A stretch of 64,000 bases of DNA, taken from positions 66,859,491-66,923,490 of the forward strand of contig CM040124.1 of the NCBI GenBank assembly GCA_022559845.1, written 5' to 3'. The notes under the pieces were generated by a model. It did not search any database. It worked only from the letters and a program-made list of their open reading frames with translations, and was not told where the DNA came from. Origin of the DNA: Amorphophallus konjac (lineage: Eukaryota; Streptophyta; Magnoliopsida; Alismatales; Araceae). The position numbers and the translations under genes are program-made. Positions 54,300 to 64,000 of this stretch are shown piece after piece (within the stretch, counting starts at the first letter, position 1; each line of letters opens with the position of its first letter).

Positions 54300-55841
54300 G
54301 AGGGACCTCGGGATGCATCTTAGAAGGTGTACCATCTCGATTGATATACGGAAACTGTGTTAGCCGTCATCTTGAAAATGGGCATCGAGTGAGGGCGAGG
54401 TGGGTCCACCCTATATTCTCCAAGTTGTAATTCACCACTTTGGACTAAGTCTTCCATGATGTCTTTGAACATATAGCAGCCCTCGATGAGATGTCCCCTC
54501 TTCCGATGGTAGGGGCAAAATCGAGGGTCATCTTTTCTTTCGATGTCATTTGGTCTCTTGAGCTCCGGGAGGGCGACCTTGTTGTACTCAAGGGCCCACT
54601 CGAATAGACGACGGGTCTTGTATTGCGAGAATGAGTATGGTCTTTTCATTCTTGCCCTTAGTGAAGGGGTTTTTGTTCAGCAACCTTGGTAGAGGAGGAG
54701 CCAGTTGCCTCTTGTGCTTTCCTCCACTGATGCTCGAAGGCTACAAAGTCAACTGCTTCTATTCCTTCTAGTGCCGACTGTTCTTCAATTAGCTTGTGCA
54801 CTTGAATTGGAGGTGTAAAAGCCAGGCAGTATTTGGCTAGAAAGGCTTCAATTTAAATTGCCACATCTTTTAATTGGTCGAAGGTTTTGACTTCGAGGCC
54901 AATTACCCTTTGTAGGATCTCTTTCCTCAGATTGCGCTTGCATAGCTGGACAGCGTCCTTGTAGCTTGGCGGATGTTTGCATCTCGCACTGAGATTCTTC
55001 CAACGTTGAATGTAGTCCGAAGTAGACTCATCATCTTTTTGTTGGATCATATGTAACTCTGCTTTGGTGACTTCTTCCTCAACGGATTTTATCTCAGTTG
55101 CTTGTTCTATTACTAGCTTGTTTGTCATGGCTGTCGCCGCTAGATTCGGCGTAAGCCAGCTGATTGTAGAGGCAGCATTGCATGAGGCGTGGAAGCTGCC
55201 CCCTAACGTGCCTGGAGAGCTGAGGGGTACGCGGGGGCCGCGTGGTATAGCTTCCGCGGGCGGGTGTTCCCGTCATGGCCTTGTGTTGACTGTGGCATAG
55301 TTGGTTGCAGTGAGGCTTCAAATGATTTTACGCCACCTTGTAGGGCTTCGAATGAGGGTCCTGCCTGCCCGAGTGTGACAGGGAGTAAGCCCATCTCAGT
55401 TAATCTTTTTCTCAGTGTCTCTACTTCTTGTATTTTTTGATAGAGCTCCATCATCAGAGCGGAGTTAGCTTGGTTGGAGCTGGGAGTGTTGTTTCTCGTG
55501 CTAATTCCAGGTGGGGCTAGCAGCATTTTATTGTCGGCGCGGGACGCGTACGGTCCTGCATGAGTAGATGTTCTTGCCCCCATGCCCTCATGTTGAGGAG
55601 GGATATAATAGCATACTTCTTCAGCAGGTGGTGGAGGATGCCCCCACCCTTCCTGGGGTTGACGGTGAGAGATAGGTGCTGCAGCTTGACCTGCCCTTAC
55701 CGGTGTGTAGCATATTTCTTCATCTTCTTCTTCAGCAACTCGGCTCGCACTGGGCAAGGCCGATAGGGTATTGCAGAAGAGGACAACGCCGCTCCCTCTG
55801 TCTCTTGGCTTATTCTTCTCTTGCCTTTTTGTAGTTGGCAC
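54300..55841 (-). pseudogene. Second, diverged gag-like module of element F
   Basis: The first part (55841-55203) resembles the N-terminal third of the gag upstream, with a matching coiled stretch (LMMELYQKIQEVETLRKRL against LMMLQNYLQEIEALKRQL). 55128-54853 matches the core (YIQRWKNLSARCKHPPSYKD). 54649-54320 matches the C-terminal part, including CPYHRKRGHLIEGCYMFKD and LQLGEYRVDPPRPH. The piece between residues for the N-terminus and the core (capsid first half) is missing and frames are broken. It looks like an old tandem duplication or fusion of two related gags. Confidence 0.72.
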
Positions 55842-55871
55842 CTGATGTGCGATGCGAACTCTGGTTGTCTC

Positions 55872-57611
55872 TTAAGATGATAGCTGGCAGAGAGACACTG
55901 TATTGATTGCTCTTTCCATAGCATGTAGCTCATGCGGGCGAGGAGGGTCCACCTTATAGTCACCCAGTTGTAGCTCCCCTATTCTGATCAGCTTTTCAAT
56001 AGCGTCTTTAAAGATGTAACAATCTTCGACAGGGTGCCCTACCATCTGATGATATGGGCAATAGCGAGGATGATCCTTCTTCCTCGCATCTCCCGGTCTC
56101 TTCAGCTCTGGTAGAGTAACCTTGTTGTTTGTGACAGCCCATTCGAAGAGGAGTCGAGTCCTCTCCTTGGGGAAAGAGTAGAGCTTTTTCATCTCGGCCC
56201 GCAAGGACGGGACTTCTTGCTGCTCAGCTGGCTTAGCAGGAGGCGGGTTGGCAATTCCTTCCTCCTTTTCTTTTTGTTGAGCGAACACTTTGAAATCAAT
56301 TGTGTGAACTTCCTTGGGCGATGGCCACTCGTCAATAGACTTGCCCTTTTGGCTTGTAGCAGTTGGAGTTGAGGGAGAGCTAGAGATGAAGGCTTCAATC
56401 TCCGCGACCACATTATTTAGCCGGTCGAAAGACCGTATTTCAATTCCGATCATCCTGCTGAGGATTTCCAGACTCAGATTCTGCTTGCATATTTGCACCG
56501 CGTCTTCTGGATGTGGCGGCCGCTTGCATCTCATACTGAGATTCCGCAATCTTTTGATGTACTCCAGGGCTGACTCATCATGTCTTTGCCTGGATGCATA
56601 CAACTCGGCCAGTGTGACCTCTCTTTCAGCAACATAGAACCGCTCCCGGAACTTCCGTTGCATAGCTGCCCAGTCGCTTATAGAGCCGACCGACAGATTG
56701 GAATACCATTCAAACGCCAGGCCTGTCAGTGAGGACCCAAAGAATTTTAGTAGGTAGGCTTCATTTGTTGCCAGATCGCCCATTACTGTCATATAGTAAG
56801 CAATATGCTCTTTAGGAGGGCTCTGCCCGCCAAACTTTTCAAATTTGGGCGGCTTGTTGATGCCAGGCGGGAGCCTCTTTGCGGCATATTGTGGCGGATA
56901 TGGCACCTTGTAAACATCAAAAGTGCTAATATCACCATCTGACCTCTCGGCCAGCTTCATTTCAATTAGTTGTTCCACCATTGATCTATTTACCACGGTT
57001 GGGTCCACCGGCACCGAGTGGCAATGTGCAGAATGCTTTATAGAGGGAGTGAGTAGTGCTTCGGCATGAGGTGTCGACGTCTCCGTTGGTGGCAACTGCT
57101 GCACTAGTGGAAGAGCTAGTTGCACCAAGGGTGACTGTAGGGAATGTGGCTGCAGAGCCGCCTTGCCATAGCCTGTTGCTTGAAAAGTAGTTTGGGGTGT
57201 AGCATTGACCGGGTTAGGAACTTCCCGGGATGATTCAGCATGCACGTCCTGTTGCCAGGGGAAAGGGGCTTGTTCATTTCTTTCATTCAGTTGCCTCTTC
57301 AAGGCTTCGATCTCTTGCAGGTAATTTTGTAACATCATTAAGATGGTTGGGTCTTGCACTGCCATAGCGGAAGTACCCTTGAATGCTTCGCCCGAAACAT
57401 CTTCAAACGAGGCTGGCAGAGTAATCTCTTCTTCTTCAGAAGTCACCAAGTCGGCAGTTGAAGTAGTGATAGCTTGCTTCTCCCTGGCTACTTCAAGCAT
57501 CTCTCTTGCAGCTTTACCTCTTCTTGTCATTAGCCCGGGCCTTTCAGCTAACTTGGCCAACTCTTTTGGTTCTTCGGGTAGGGCCCCATATCTGCTAGCC
57601 ACCCCTGCCAT
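55872..57611 (-). CDS. gag: Gag protein of element F (579 residues)
   Basis: Intact ORF. N-terminal third Pro/Ser/Gln-rich with a predicted helix (LMMLQNYLQEIEALKRQL, residues about 85-105). Ty3/gypsy gag domain at about 265-415 (AFEWYSNLSVGSISDW, then EYIKRLRNLSMRCKRPPH and EILSRMIGIEIRSFDRL). Near residue 517 is a zinc-type motif CPYHQMVGHPVEDCYIF, followed by LQLGDYKVDPPRPH. No protease motif follows. It would build particles that a full relative could supply with enzymes. The module after it is a broken relative. Confidence 0.88.
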   Translation of the reverse strand: MAGVASRYGALPEEPKELAKLAERPGLMTRRGKAAREMLEVAREKQAITTSTADLVTSEEEEITLPASFEDVSGEAFKGTSAMAVQDPTILMMLQNYLQEIEALKRQLNERNEQAPFPWQQDVHAESSREVPNPVNATPQTTFQATGYGKAALQPHSLQSPLVQLALPLVQQLPPTETSTPHAEALLTPSIKHSAHCHSVPVDPTVVNRSMVEQLIEMKLAERSDGDISTFDVYKVPYPPQYAAKRLPPGINKPPKFEKFGGQSPPKEHIAYYMTVMGDLATNEAYLLKFFGSSLTGLAFEWYSNLSVGSISDWAAMQRKFRERFYVAEREVTLAELYASRQRHDESALEYIKRLRNLSMRCKRPPHPEDAVQICKQNLSLEILSRMIGIEIRSFDRLNNVVAEIEAFISSSPSTPTATSQKGKSIDEWPSPKEVHTIDFKVFAQQKEKEEGIANPPPAKPAEQQEVPSLRAEMKKLYSFPKERTRLLFEWAVTNNKVTLPELKRPGDARKKDHPRYCPYHQMVGHPVEDCYIFKDAIEKLIRIGELQLGDYKVDPPRPHELHAMERAINTVSLCQLSS

Positions 57612-57680
57612 GTTACAAGTGAAGACTTGGATTCTTTTTCTTTGCCCCCAGACTATCTTCTTGACTTGACTAGAGAAGGT

Positions 57681-58760
57681 TCACTTTTCAAATATTGATA
57701 TCCTTTTATTCTCTTCATGCTGTGGAGAAGCTTCAGAGTACTTGGCTTGCAAGCCATCTTCATATTCATTGATGTGCACGAATGACACCATTCTTCTTCT
57801 TTCTTTGCCTTCTTCTTTTCTTTCGGCCCTAATGGCGCGGAGTAGCCTCTGTCGACTTAGGGAAGAACTTTCCAAGCTATAGAAGTAATTTCGGACCACC
57901 TGGGCCATTCCTTCTTGATTATGCCCTGGAGAGAGGGCAGAAATTAACAATTGGTCTTGCATCGACGGCATGTAGGAGTGCCGCGATAGTCTAGTAGCTC
58001 TGTTCGATCTTGTCGAACGTTGGAGAACATTGGTCTGCCTGGCACAGACCCTATGAGCGGGCGGAGAGACTACTGGCATGACCTCTTCTTCCTTTGGTGT
58101 AGCTTTATTGCCCCCACACCTGGGGTCCTTGACAGTTGATGTTGAATCTTGCGGGGTCGAAGCTGGGCCCCGGGTCCTTTTGAGAATCCAAATTTGCTTG
58201 AATTTTGGTAGCTTGGGAGCTAGCTTCCCCCAGACTTCTTTGTCCAAATTGGCCTCCCGACTTGCAAGCACCTGAAAGGAGTTGTGAACGGGAACTGTCG
58301 GGATGATATGATCCGATAAAGCTTCAGCACAGTGGCTGTTCAGATAAACATGAACGCCACCAATTAGAACAGACTTCCTAGAAGCTGAAAGTTGGCCTCG
58401 GGAAATAGTAACACCTTTTTTTCTTTGATTCTTCTTCTTCTTCCCCCCGGACGCCTTGTCACTGGCGGGGACAGCATGGTAGTCCACGTGGTGGACAAAG
58501 AATGAGATAGTATGGCGAGACTGAGTGGTTCTCCGCGGGCAGCTCGCCTTTGCAGGGGCTAAGACCTTGGCCGCAATAGTCTTGTCAGCTTCCTTTTCCT
58601 CGGTCCTCAGCAAGCCGATGAAGGCGACTCCGAGAAAATTAGGGAACCCCACCACTGGTGGTAGAGTCCCGAAAGTAGTGGGCACCGCCAGGTACCCGTG
58701 CTCTGCGTGGGTAGCGACCACATGGGGGCCGAAAGCAAGTGCAGTAAGTCCGCAAGCCAT
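57681..58760 (-). CDS. ORF upstream of gag in element F (359 residues)
   Basis: Starts 95 bases after the primer-binding site; its position at the 5' end of the transcript suggests it is translated. It has a lysine-rich stretch (GGKKKKNQRKKG, residues about 105-116), a moderately hydrophobic middle (VLIGGVHVYLNS), and a Ser/Arg-rich C-terminus. I do not recognise a domain. It ends 69 bases before the gag ATG, in the other frame. It may be an N-terminal extension or an extra ORF, as some Tat-type elements carry one before gag. Confidence 0.6.
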   Translation of the reverse strand: MACGLTALAFGPHVVATHAEHGYLAVPTTFGTLPPVVGFPNFLGVAFIGLLRTEEKEADKTIAAKVLAPAKASCPRRTTQSRHTISFFVHHVDYHAVPASDKASGGKKKKNQRKKGVTISRGQLSASRKSVLIGGVHVYLNSHCAEALSDHIIPTVPVHNSFQVLASREANLDKEVWGKLAPKLPKFKQIWILKRTRGPASTPQDSTSTVKDPRCGGNKATPKEEEVMPVVSPPAHRVCARQTNVLQRSTRSNRATRLSRHSYMPSMQDQLLISALSPGHNQEGMAQVVRNYFYSLESSSLSRQRLLRAIRAERKEEGKERRRMVSFVHINEYEDGLQAKYSEASPQHEENKRISIFEK

Positions 58761-58854
58761 TGAGATCTCTGCAAATCAGAATGAGCAAACGATCAGTATT
58801 TTGGGGAAGGCCTCCAGGCCTTCTACTTTGGCGAAGAGATGAAGGGAGACTCGA

Positions 58855-58871
58855 TCCCACCGGGCGTGCCA
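58855..58871 (-). other. Primer-binding site of element F
   Basis: The minus strand reads TGGCACGCCCGGTGGGA, three bases inside the LTR end. It resembles the site of element A. Confidence 0.7.
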
Positions 58872-59228
58872 GCTTGTGGGAAATAGATTTTATTTATTTA
58901 TTTTATTTATGTATTTATTTAATTTATTTGATTTATTGGTTAGTTTATTAGGCGTGCCAATCACCGGAGTGACGATTTATTATGCGCTCGATTTGACTCG
59001 GTCAGTCGATTGTGAAGTCTGAGTCAGGACTGAAAGTCCGTCATACCATAAAGGTTATGACGTTAATTACATCCTTCCAAAGAAGGACAACCCTTGATTA
59101 ATCGTCAAAGTAGAAGAGTCCCAGGGGCAAAACCAATATGATAGGTATGCTCATTCATTTGCAGGATAGGAGATGCATGCAGATGATCATGCGATGCAAG
59201 ATATGATATATTAATACACGGAGTAAAT

Positions 59229-60425
59229 CTGACAACATTTTCCCTTGTCTTGGTCTATGCCAAGTTGGAATATAGGACATCCATCCACGGAGTGCCGAGA
59301 TGGACGCCAAAAGAAAGATGGGCATAGCCCGAGACCCAAGAGGATCTAGATGCGACGGGATAATGTCCATTATCATGGTATCTATTGATATCCCCTTAAG
59401 AACCATTGGAGGACATGCAGTGGCAGAACTCCAAGAGTCAGTAGGGTTAGAAGAAAACATCATGGTCAAACGATATAATGTGGGAGTAAAGCCCCATTAA
59501 TTTAGCTCCCTTAGACTTGGACGAAGAACTATGATTCCCCATGATATGACGAAGGTTGGCATGAAGGCTAATGAGGTTGGGACATTGGGTTGCTGGGAAG
59601 TTGAGTGTTTGAATAATGGTTGGCGCTGAGATGAACCGGCACGGATGGGAACCGGCGCGAAGGCAAACCGGCGTGGTACAGGAACATGAGGTGGTCGGCG
59701 TGCCTAGGTGGCCGGCCGGTCCTCGGCGCGCCCATCACTCGGCGCGGAACTCACGCCGAGAGAGGGCTGCGCCGGGAGGCCGTCCGGCGCCAACAGGAGG
59801 GATTTCTTTAGGGATTTTTGAGGGCTTTGTGAGGTTATGGATCTTGGTGGGTTCTATTAAGGGGATCTCTTGTGTTTAATCAGGGCTTCATGGGTTCTGG
59901 CGATGATGTTTGGGTAAGCTGAAAGGGGAGGATAAATTCATCCACAGAAGGTCTAGGGAGACCATGTGACTATCCACAGAAAATCTCATAATGATTATAT
60001 TCCCCTTTATAGCGGACAGAGGGCCATGAGATAGTCTGTCTCAGGCCTCTATAACACAGTAGGGGGTTAATTCATCGGTTTAACGAAAAAAACATCGCAC
60101 GATATGACAAAGCGAGGATCGTGAATGAATTTCGACAGCATCTCCCCTTATTTTGGACCGTGCCAAAAGGGGAGTATACGACATCCATCCACGGAGTGCC
60201 AAGATGGAAGCCAAAAGAAAGCTGGGCGTAGCCCGAGATCCGAGAGGATCGGAATACAGTGGGACGGTGTCCACTCGTCATGGCACCTCATTAATATTCC
60301 CCTAAAGGGACCAACGGAGAACATGCAGTGGCAGAACTCCGTGGCCCGGCGAGGTGAAAGAGGGAAATCGGAAACCCAAATTGGGATGAATGTAGGGGTC
60401 AGACCCCATTAGTGTAGCCCCTCTA
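59229..60425. repeat. Diverged direct repeat within the F 5' LTR, about 280 bp, two copies
   Basis: 59229-59510 and 60130-60425 share GACATCCATCCACGGAGTGCC-type sequence, GCCAAAAGAAAG, CATGCAGTGGCAGAACTCC and AGCCCCATTA / GACCCCATTA. They are about 900 bp apart. Confidence 0.85.
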
Positions 60426-61979
60426 CTTTCCACAGAATCAGACATGAATGGCCCAACAGAATTGACCCATAAAAAAAAATAAGATGCATGCATTTACTCT
60501 CACACTGATATATACACACACACGGGTATATATATATGGATATGTGCATAGCCAAATAAGGAATGATGCTTAGTGGGCCATTTGGAAAATTATTAATGCA
60601 CACACTCACTGTGCATATTTAAACATGGGTGGACAAAAAAGGGTCCTCACGTAAGTCTTTCTGTGGTCATGAGAGTTTGCTTTATGCATGCATAAATTAT
60701 TCACATATTCTCATACTTATATGTATATATGGCGACAGGTGGCATTTTGGGATGAAGTGAACAGAGTTGTATGCATGAGATTAACAAAAGGCTGCTTACG
60801 TGCATGGAGTGGAGGGTTTAGGCATTAATGTAAGTAGACATAAGTTAATGGGATTAGTGGATGACCAATCATTAATTGTGTATGTGCATACAACAAGCAA
60901 GTGGGGGCCACAGATTTAATGAACTCCATTTGCTCAAACATGCCATTCGAGGAAATCAAGCATTACGTGGGCAACAAATGCAAACATCTGGTGGCATCAT
61001 GCGTTCGGCGCCTAGCAGGAGGATTTCACGTGTTCGGCGTGGAAATAAAAGGGGCCTCGGCGTGGGAGGTGGCTACATGCCATCGGCGTGGGAGGTAATC
61101 GGCGCAGGATCTACGCCGAGAGCAGTTGGCGCCGTGGCTAGTTGAAAAAGGGCTTTGGGGGCTGAGATTTTATAGAAGATGCCGGACTTAGGCTCCTCTG
61201 AGCGAACAGAAAATCGTCAAGAGAACATAAACACCAGAACAGAGCCAGGCAAAATTATTTTTTCTCATGATTTGGGGGACAGGGAAAACCACGAGATAGG
61301 CTGTCTCGGGCTCCCGTCGCATATCAGAGGTAAATACTTCGACTACTCGCGGTAGAACTCAGGGAGTAAGCACCAGAACTCAGTGTTCCCGGAGCGTAGC
61401 AGTGCCATCGCGAATGTCATTGACAGATGAGATAACACTCCCACTGTCTCTGCGAAGTCGTAGTAGCCATAAGGCCGTCGCCCCGGGTTGAACGAAAGAA
61501 ATGTAAGCCGGAACTACAGAAATTCTAGATAGAATGGTGGGAGCGCACGGGCGAACATCAAAGGGATTTGGTTATAGAAACACGTCTATACACAAAAAAA
61601 AAAATGAATTCCCATCATGAACAGATGCATCGATATATCTTTCATTCATATAAAATCAGGCATAGCCAGGATACAGACAGAAGGAAGCCTCAAGAGGCCA
61701 TTGCATTGCAGAGCTCGCCAGCAGAAATACAGTGGCAGAGGAACGTAAAAACAGAAGAGAAAGGAAGCAGGAAGAGGGGGAGATTGTAGCCCCGAAGGGC
61801 CTCCGACCGGTGGCAACCCACCTTGTACGGATGCTCCGACGGCCCTCTTTCCTCTCTTATTCTTCTCTTGGTCTCCTTCTACAACTCTTCCGAAATACTT
61901 CGGTGGCTCTCTTCTTCTCTTTCCCTTTTTTATCCGCCCGTCCGTCGCCCCCCCTTCTGGCTTCTTCTTCGAACCTCAA

Positions 61980-61987
61980 CTTTTATA
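61980..61987 (-). promoter_or_regulatory. TATA box of F 5' LTR
   Basis: TATAAAAG on the minus strand, the counterpart of 45182-45189. Confidence 0.65.
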
Positions 61988-62435
61988 GTGGGTTATATAA
62001 CCCTTGAAGCATCGGCGCGCATCTTTAGTCTTGAGGCCACTTTTGCTCATCGGTGCCACCTCTGTTCACGGCATCGGCGCGCCGTTCTCTATCGTGGGCC
62101 TCGGCCCTTTTGCACTTGGTATGCCTCGGCCATGGCCTCGGCGGCGCTTTCTCCTTGGTGGTCGATGGGCCATGGGCGGCCCACTCTCGGCATCATTGGC
62201 AGCTGTCTCCGTCCTTTCTTTTATCCCCTAAAAATAAGAAATGTAAGATGAAATATGTTAGTATTATTATTTGTATTGTTATTGTCTTATTATTTTATTA
62301 TTATCATTATATCTTCTCTTCTCTCTTTTTTATCTTTTTGTTATTATTATTATTTATTTTCTCTTTTCTCTTTTCTCTCATTTTTCTCTCTCATTTATTA
62401 TTATTATTATTATATATATATATTATGTGTCAACA

Positions 62436-64000
62436 CTGCCTTATTCATGTTGATTAATGGAGTGAATTTCTTTGCACTTTGTTCAGGATGAAGATAAAAG
62501 GTTGTCAGTTCAAATTCTTTCTTTTTGGTTGGGTTGAAGCCTAGTCCTTCCTTTCTAAAATTTACTTTCGTTCCAAGGACATCATCTAGGTTTTCCTTCC
62601 CCTTAACCATTTTCTCAAGAGTTTTATTCTTATCATCCAAGTCTTTTTGAATTGTTTGAACATCTTTTTGGAGTCGCTCATTGACACCTTGAAGTGCTTC
62701 ATACTTTTCAATGGTGAGTCTATTGTCATTTTCCTTTTCTTCCATCTTCCCTTTTAACTTTGCTATGGTGTTTTCAAGGTTTTCATTTTTCTCTATCAGA
62801 TTTGTGATTTCCCGTTCAAGGTGTTTGTTCATGTCACTTAGAGTTGTGTCATGGACCATGGTGTTTATTTTCTTCTTAAAATGCTTGTTTTCACGGCAAA
62901 CATCATCAAATCTATCCATAAGCTCTGCATAGGCTTCCTCCCATTCATTAACTGTGAAATTCTCAAAGGGAGAAGTTTCCTCTTCTTCCTCGTCCCCGTG
63001 AGCCATCAAGCAAATCCTATCATTCTGCTCATCTTCCTCGGTTTCTTCCTCATCTTCTTCTTCATCGTTCCAAGTGCTGACCATCGCCTTGGGCTTCTTC
63101 CGTTTCCATTTGGATGGTTTCTTTATCATCTCCGGGTAGTCTCCCTTCATGTGTCCTGGTTTCCTGCAGTTATAGCAAATACCCTGTTCAGATTTCTTGT
63201 TAGACTATGATTTAAACTTAGAACTCTTACCTACCAACTACTTTCCCTTTTTTTGACTCTTACCTTCCTTCTTCAAGAACTTTCTGAATTTTCTGGTTAG
63301 CTCGGCAAACTCACCCGAGTTTTCATCACTACTGGAAGATTCAGTCTCATAAGCGGAGTCTTTGCCGCTCGGGGCTGCCTTTAGAGCTAGAGCCTTTTTC
63401 TCCTTCACATCCTCTTCCTTTCTCCTCAGGTTAAGTTCATAGGTCATAAGGGAACCTATAAGCTTGTCTACAGTCATACTGGATAAGGTAGGTGAGTCCT
63501 CTATGACGGTAGCTTTAGTATGCCAGATGGGTGTTAAGGACCTCAGAAATTTTCTAACCAGTTCTTGCTCGGTATATGTTTTTCTAAGACTCCTCAAGCT
63601 ATTCGTCAATTGAGTTAACCTGGCATAAATTTCTGAGATAGACTCATCAGTTTTTATTCTTAAACGTTCATAATTAGAAATGAGCATGTTAGCTTTTATC
63701 TCTCTTACCTCGGAGGTCCCCTCATACATTACCTCCAGTCTGTCCCACATCTCTTTTGCCGTCGTGCATGAAGAAACTCTGGAAAATTTAGTTGGATGCA
63801 GTGCACACTGCATCATGTTCATTGCACTCCAATTTATAGTTGATTTCTTGATCTCTTCTGAAGTCCACTTATCCTCATCTACTGAAAGAGGAAATGGACG
63901 TTTGCTGACCACCTTCCATATCTCATGACTCTGGGATCTGAGGAATACCTGCATGCGATTTTTCCAGTATATGTAGTCAGTACCATTAAAGTAAGGAGGC
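62436..64000 (-). pseudogene. gag: SIRE-type copia gag, interrupted by element F and cut by the window edge
   Basis: In one frame from the right edge: copia gag start (PPYFNGTDYIYWKNRMQVFL), UBN2-type domain (LRSLTPIWHTKATVIED), an acidic/serine linker, a zinc knuckle and a coiled-coil region ending at the F LTR. Two in-frame TAG codons (63238-63240 and 63208-63210) precede the knuckle. The knuckle reads CYNCRKPGHMKGDY, with the last Cys replaced by Tyr. It is clearly related to the gag at 22833-24902 but diverged, so it is another SIRE-like family. The rest of this element lies outside the window. Confidence 0.9.

Larger units (their letters stand above)
43863..62435 (-). mobile_element. Non-autonomous LTR retrotransposon F with two gag-like modules and large minisatellites
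   Basis: Element sense is right to left: 5' LTR 62435-58875, primer-binding site, ORF of 359 codons, gag of 579 codons, a second diverged gag module, about 8 kb of noncoding and minisatellite DNA, a polypurine tract and a 3' LTR (45642-43863). No protease, RT or integrase was found. The gag type and primer site point to Ty3/gypsy. It lies inside the gag gene of another copia element (62436-64000). Confidence 0.82.
58875..62435 (-). repeat. 5' LTR of element F (3561 bp)
   Basis: Element sense: starts TGTTGACACATAATA (62435), ends TATTTCCCACA (58875), followed by the primer-binding site. Its first 1774 bp match the 3' LTR (43863-45642). The remaining 1787 bp (58875-60661) have no partner in the window. 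TATA box at 61980-61987. Confidence 0.8.

Noticed and set aside
58875..60661. A separate insertion between the F LTR and the primer-binding site
   Set aside because: No target duplication or terminal repeats were found at its borders, and the primer-binding site directly follows TTTCCCACA at 58875; kept as an alternative to be tested.
1..64000. Host protein-coding, tRNA or rRNA genes
   Set aside because: None could be recognised; every domain found belongs to retroelements. Naming the species was also rejected as unsupported.

Overview
The window is nuclear DNA from a repeat-rich seed plant, almost certainly a flowering plant with a large genome. I find no host gene, no tRNA or rRNA gene and no prokaryotic feature. 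Essentially everything assignable is LTR retrotransposon (SIRE-type Ty1/copia, Tat-type and other Ty3/gypsy), a LINE-like retroposed copy, or minisatellite DNA carried inside these elements. I cannot name the species from sequence alone.

Left part (1-8736): a minus-strand Ty3/gypsy element (A), cut by the window edge. It has pol (reverse transcriptase) at 1-1564, a 1448-codon gag-protease ORF with a G-patch at 1561-5907, a primer-binding site at 6481-6498 and a 5' LTR at 6502-8736. The two ORFs meet at an ATGA stop/start overlap. The LTR carries a 7-copy palindrome array upstream of its TATA box and a 7-copy, about 89-bp array downstream of it. From 8737 to about 13750 lies a minisatellite-rich, decayed region. 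One 1-kb block in it is shared with element F.

Centre (about 13750-43861): a plus-strand Tat-lineage Ty3/gypsy element with gag-pol in a single frame broken by six stop codons. It also has a separate antisense gene (33129-35820) with a predicted in-phase 76-bp intron. It has been entered twice. (1) A minus-strand, gag-only SIRE-type copia element at 17922-31013 (target duplication CATAC) splits the integrase; its 5' LTR was in turn entered by a 3.5-kb solo LTR at 25320-28851 (duplication AGCTT). (2) A plus-strand internally deleted chromovirus at 36701-43652 (duplication GAACC) splits the Tat 3' LTR.

Right part (43863-64000): a minus-strand non-autonomous element (F) with LTRs at 43863-45642 (truncated) and 58875-62435, an ORF plus two gag-like modules, no pol, and more than 4 kb of minisatellites. 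A LINE-like insert with an 11-bp duplication sits inside it. F interrupts the gag of another SIRE element (62436-64000). The inferred insertion order is right-hand SIRE, then F, then Tat, then gag-only SIRE and chromovirus, then the solo LTR: a nest five levels deep.

The most unusual signal is in the U3 parts of the SIRE-type LTRs. Roughly 40-60 copies of an 11-bp motif (TGTAYAGACTT on the plus strand, AAGTCTRTACA in element sense) are scattered with unrelated spacers just upstream of the TATA box. The same motif fills the U3 of two LTR families whose other sequences differ. Element A shows the same architecture with an unrelated palindromic motif.
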